42,741 nucleotides of DNA, from positions 1-42,741 of the forward strand of contig SYHW01000061.1 in the NCBI GenBank assembly GCA_005799065.1, read 5' to 3'. Under the pieces are notes generated by a model. The model saw only the letters and a program-made list of their open reading frames with translations. It had not been told where the DNA came from and made no database searches. Shown one piece after another: positions 40,578 through 42,741 of this stretch (the first letter of the stretch is position 1; each line of letters starts with the position of its first letter). The position numbers were made by a program, and so were the translations under genes. Source of the DNA: Bacteroidota bacterium. Its GTDB lineage: Bacteria; Bacteroidota; Bacteroidia; UBA7662.

Positions 40578-41891
40578 ATGCAAAAACCCAAACTTAGTTT
40601 TTGGAACATCTGGAATATGAGCTTTGGCTTTCTCGGTGTTCAGATCGGATTTAGTTTACAAGGTGCCAACACCAGTGGAATATTTTCTGCATTGGGCGCC
40701 GATCCCCATCAATTACCCTTGTTTTGGTTGGGCGCGCCCTTGGCTGGCTTGGTGGTGCAACCGATCATTGGTCTCAGCAGCGATCAAACGTGGACGCGAT
40801 TAGGCCGTAGGATTCCATTTATTTTGCTCGGAGCGATTATATCGATGATTGCTATGTTCTTGATGCCCAATGCCGAACAGGTAGCTTATTGGATGTCACC
40901 ACTCCTCTTTGGCGCCTTTATGTTGCTGTTGATGGACACTTCTTTCAATATCACGATGCAGCCATTCCGTTCATTGGTGAGCGATATGTTGCCTGATGAA
41001 CAAAAAAATCTAGGTTACAGCATACAGAGTTTTCTGATCAATTTGGGTGCCATTGTTGGTTTTCTCCTGCCCTTCGTTTTGACTTGGATGGGTGTATCCA
41101 ATGCACCAAAGGATGGGGCTAAAGTGGCCGATTCTGTCATTTGGTCGTATTATTTCGGAGGAGGTGTGTTGTTCCTGGCCGTTCTGTGGACTGCTTTTCG
41201 TACGCGTGAATATCCGCCAGAAGAGTTTGCCCGCTACAATAATCAGGGAAGTGAGGCACCTTCAGAAGCCCGCCCATCATTCGGCAGCCTATTGTCGGGT
41301 ATGCCAAAAGCTATGCTTCAATTGGGCTTCACCCAATTTTTCTCTTGGTTTGCCTTGTTCATGATGTGGGTATATACGACCGATACGATTGCCGTACAGG
41401 TTTGGAAAGCATCCGACAGTACTTCATCGGACTACAATGATGCCCGGAATTGGACTGGGGTCATATTTGCCGTATATAGCGTAGTTGCAGCCATTTACTC
41501 GTTAGCGATTCCAGCATTGGCCAAGTCGTTTGGTCGAAAAGGTGTATACGGATTTTCGTTGGCGGCAGCTGGAATCGGACTGGCTGCGATGCGATGGATC
41601 GAGGAACCGAATCTGCTCTTTGCTGCGATGATCGGCGTGGGTGCGGGATGGGCCGCGATTCTTGCGCTCCCTTATGCTATTTTGTCATCACGGCTGCCTG
41701 CTGCTCAAACAGGTGTTTATATGGGTCTGTTTAACGCCACTATAACACTTCCTCAGATTGCGGCTGGTCTATTGGGCGGCTTGCTGTTCCAGATGATGGG
41801 AAACAGCAGTCCGAATATGATGGTGGTGGCGGGTGTGAGTATGCTGGTTGCTGCTGTTGGTGCTTGGGTCATCGTAGAAGATCAAAGATGA
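40578..41891 (+). CDS. MFS sugar transporter, probably for maltose/maltodextrin
   Basis: This 437-residue inner-membrane protein has about twelve hydrophobic segments and belongs to the major facilitator superfamily. The N-terminal segment FLGVQIGFSLQGANTSGIF and the loop LGRRIPFILLG, a typical MFS loop-2 motif, point to the group used for maltose and related sugars in Bacteroidota and Shewanella. Its place after GH13 and GH31 genes supports alpha-glucan-derived sugars as substrates, but specificity cannot be read from sequence. Import driven by protons or sodium is the usual mode. Its stop codon overlaps the lgt start (ATGA), so lgt is translated along with it. Confidence 0.88.
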   Translation: MQKPKLSFWNIWNMSFGFLGVQIGFSLQGANTSGIFSALGADPHQLPLFWLGAPLAGLVVQPIIGLSSDQTWTRLGRRIPFILLGAIISMIAMFLMPNAEQVAYWMSPLLFGAFMLLLMDTSFNITMQPFRSLVSDMLPDEQKNLGYSIQSFLINLGAIVGFLLPFVLTWMGVSNAPKDGAKVADSVIWSYYFGGGVLFLAVLWTAFRTREYPPEEFARYNNQGSEAPSEARPSFGSLLSGMPKAMLQLGFTQFFSWFALFMMWVYTTDTIAVQVWKASDSTSSDYNDARNWTGVIFAVYSVVAAIYSLAIPALAKSFGRKGVYGFSLAAAGIGLAAMRWIEEPNLLFAAMIGVGAGWAAILALPYAILSSRLPAAQTGVYMGLFNATITLPQIAAGLLGGLLFQMMGNSSPNMMVVAGVSMLVAAVGAWVIVEDQR

Positions 41892-42688
41892 ACGGTATCC
41901 TATTGAATTACATACACTGGAATCTAAATCCTGAGATTCTGCCTGGTTTGCTTCCTGTACGTTGGTATGGCCTACTCTTTATGTCGGGTTTTGTATTGGG
42001 GTACTACATCATTCAAGGCATGTATAAACGTGAGGGTAAGGATTTGGCTGCCCTCGATAATCTATCGCTCTATGTTGGCCTGGGCACCATTTTAGGCGCC
42101 CGATTGGGCCATTGTTTGTTCTACGAACCCGAATACTACCTGAGCAATCCCCAACAGATTCTCTATATCTGGCAGGGTGGATTGGCTTCGCATGGCGCTG
42201 TTATAGGCATTTTACTCAGTACTTATTTGTACGGCAGAAGGTATCCGCACACTGATTTTTGGTTTGTAACAGACCGGCTTGTCGTCGTGATCGCTTTAGC
42301 TGGAAGCTTGATTCGGTTGGGTAATTTGGCTAATTCAGAAATCATCGGACTTCCTGCATCGGTTCCTTGGGCCTTCGTTTTTGAGCGCTTGGGCGATGGA
42401 ATACCGCGTCATCCTAGTCAATTGTATGAATCGATCTACTACATGATTTGCTTTGTGATGCTCAATCAAATTTATTGGAAAACCAATAAGGCACTGCAAA
42501 AAGGATTTCTGCTCGGTTTATTTATGGTGATGATTTTTGGATTTAGGTTTTTCATTGAGTTCTGGAAAGAAAATCAAGTGGCTATGGAGAAGGAGTTTGC
42601 CATTAATTTAGGACAATTGTTGAGTATTCCGGTGGTTATGATAGGTTTAATACTGATGTTCAGACGTCAGCCGCAGGATCAATCGTAG
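41888..42688 (+). CDS. lgt: Prolipoprotein diacylglyceryl transferase
   Basis: Lgt attaches a diacylglyceryl group to the lipobox cysteine of prolipoproteins in the inner membrane, the first step of lipoprotein maturation. The 266-residue protein has several membrane helices and the family motifs: PVRWYGLLF near the N-terminus, GGLASHGAVIG with the conserved His, and LIRLGNLANSEIIG and RHPSQLYES. A C-terminal FRFFIEFWKENQ segment is also typical. The ATG at 41888 overlaps the transporter stop codon; the open frame extends to 41864 but the shorter start fits the family. Being at the end of a sugar-utilisation operon is unusual for this generally essential gene, which may also have an internal promoter. 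The last 53 bp of the window show nothing further. Confidence 0.95.
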   Translation: MNGILLNYIHWNLNPEILPGLLPVRWYGLLFMSGFVLGYYIIQGMYKREGKDLAALDNLSLYVGLGTILGARLGHCLFYEPEYYLSNPQQILYIWQGGLASHGAVIGILLSTYLYGRRYPHTDFWFVTDRLVVVIALAGSLIRLGNLANSEIIGLPASVPWAFVFERLGDGIPRHPSQLYESIYYMICFVMLNQIYWKTNKALQKGFLLGLFMVMIFGFRFFIEFWKENQVAMEKEFAINLGQLLSIPVVMIGLILMFRRQPQDQS

Positions 42689-42741
42689 CTTTTTATCGAT
42701 CCTGTTCTACCTTTAAAGACATGTAATCCCCAATAAGCTCA

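Overview
The window comes from the chromosome of a member of the Bacteroidota. Four things point there: two exported proteins with type IX secretion (Por) C-terminal sorting tails plus a PorQ-type secretion component; the alternative Bacteroidota GlmU-like protein; several promoter matches of the Bacteroidota form (TTG or TTTG, about 20 nt, TAnnTTTG); and few Shine-Dalgarno sites. No phage, insertion sequence, CRISPR array or rRNA was seen. It reads as ordinary, well-packed chromosome with a few unusual genes.

Layout. 1-950: the 5' part of a tRNA on the minus strand and a divergent SRAP/YedK-type DNA-protein crosslink protein. 950-4756 (minus): an AraC-type regulator with a degenerate receiver domain, a 216-bp spacer full of inverted repeats, imidazolonepropionase, and a Thermus-type isocitrate dehydrogenase. 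4871-6367 (plus): an HtrA protease. 6445-19229 (minus): a long co-directional run, in transcription order clpC, GlmU-like, tpiA, prmA, a 1499-residue exported protein of unknown function, clpS, an M48 metallopeptidase, nfeD and floA. Most junctions overlap or nearly touch. A well-formed promoter precedes clpC, and an intrinsic terminator separates it from the gene upstream.

19354-27785 is an export-rich region: an OB-fold-like protein with a type IX tail, a 60-residue conserved-looking small protein, a 1668-residue protein combining a lipase-like hydrolase, a beta-helix and a type IX tail, and a small putative lipoprotein. 27986-33908 (plus) is a MarR regulator followed by fadN-fadA-fadE-like fatty-acid beta-oxidation genes, with a 14-bp palindrome between the likely -33 and -7 elements. 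33924-35532 (minus) holds porQ and a small lipoprotein. 35569-36609 is a LuxE-like acyl-activating enzyme. 36717-42688 (plus) is an alpha-glucan module (GH13 lipoprotein, GH31 alpha-glucosidase, MFS sugar transporter) that ends in a translationally coupled lgt.

Two themes recur. One is envelope and protein quality control: HtrA, ClpC with ClpS, M48, NfeD/FloA. The other is export and lipoprotein handling: type IX cargo and PorQ, several lipoproteins, and Lgt. The best candidates for undescribed biology are the 1499-residue protein coupled to prmA by a 4-bp overlap, the lipase/beta-helix type IX cargo with its structured leader, and the catalytic-domain-less OB-fold type IX cargo. All gene names rest on recognised motifs only; no database search was run.
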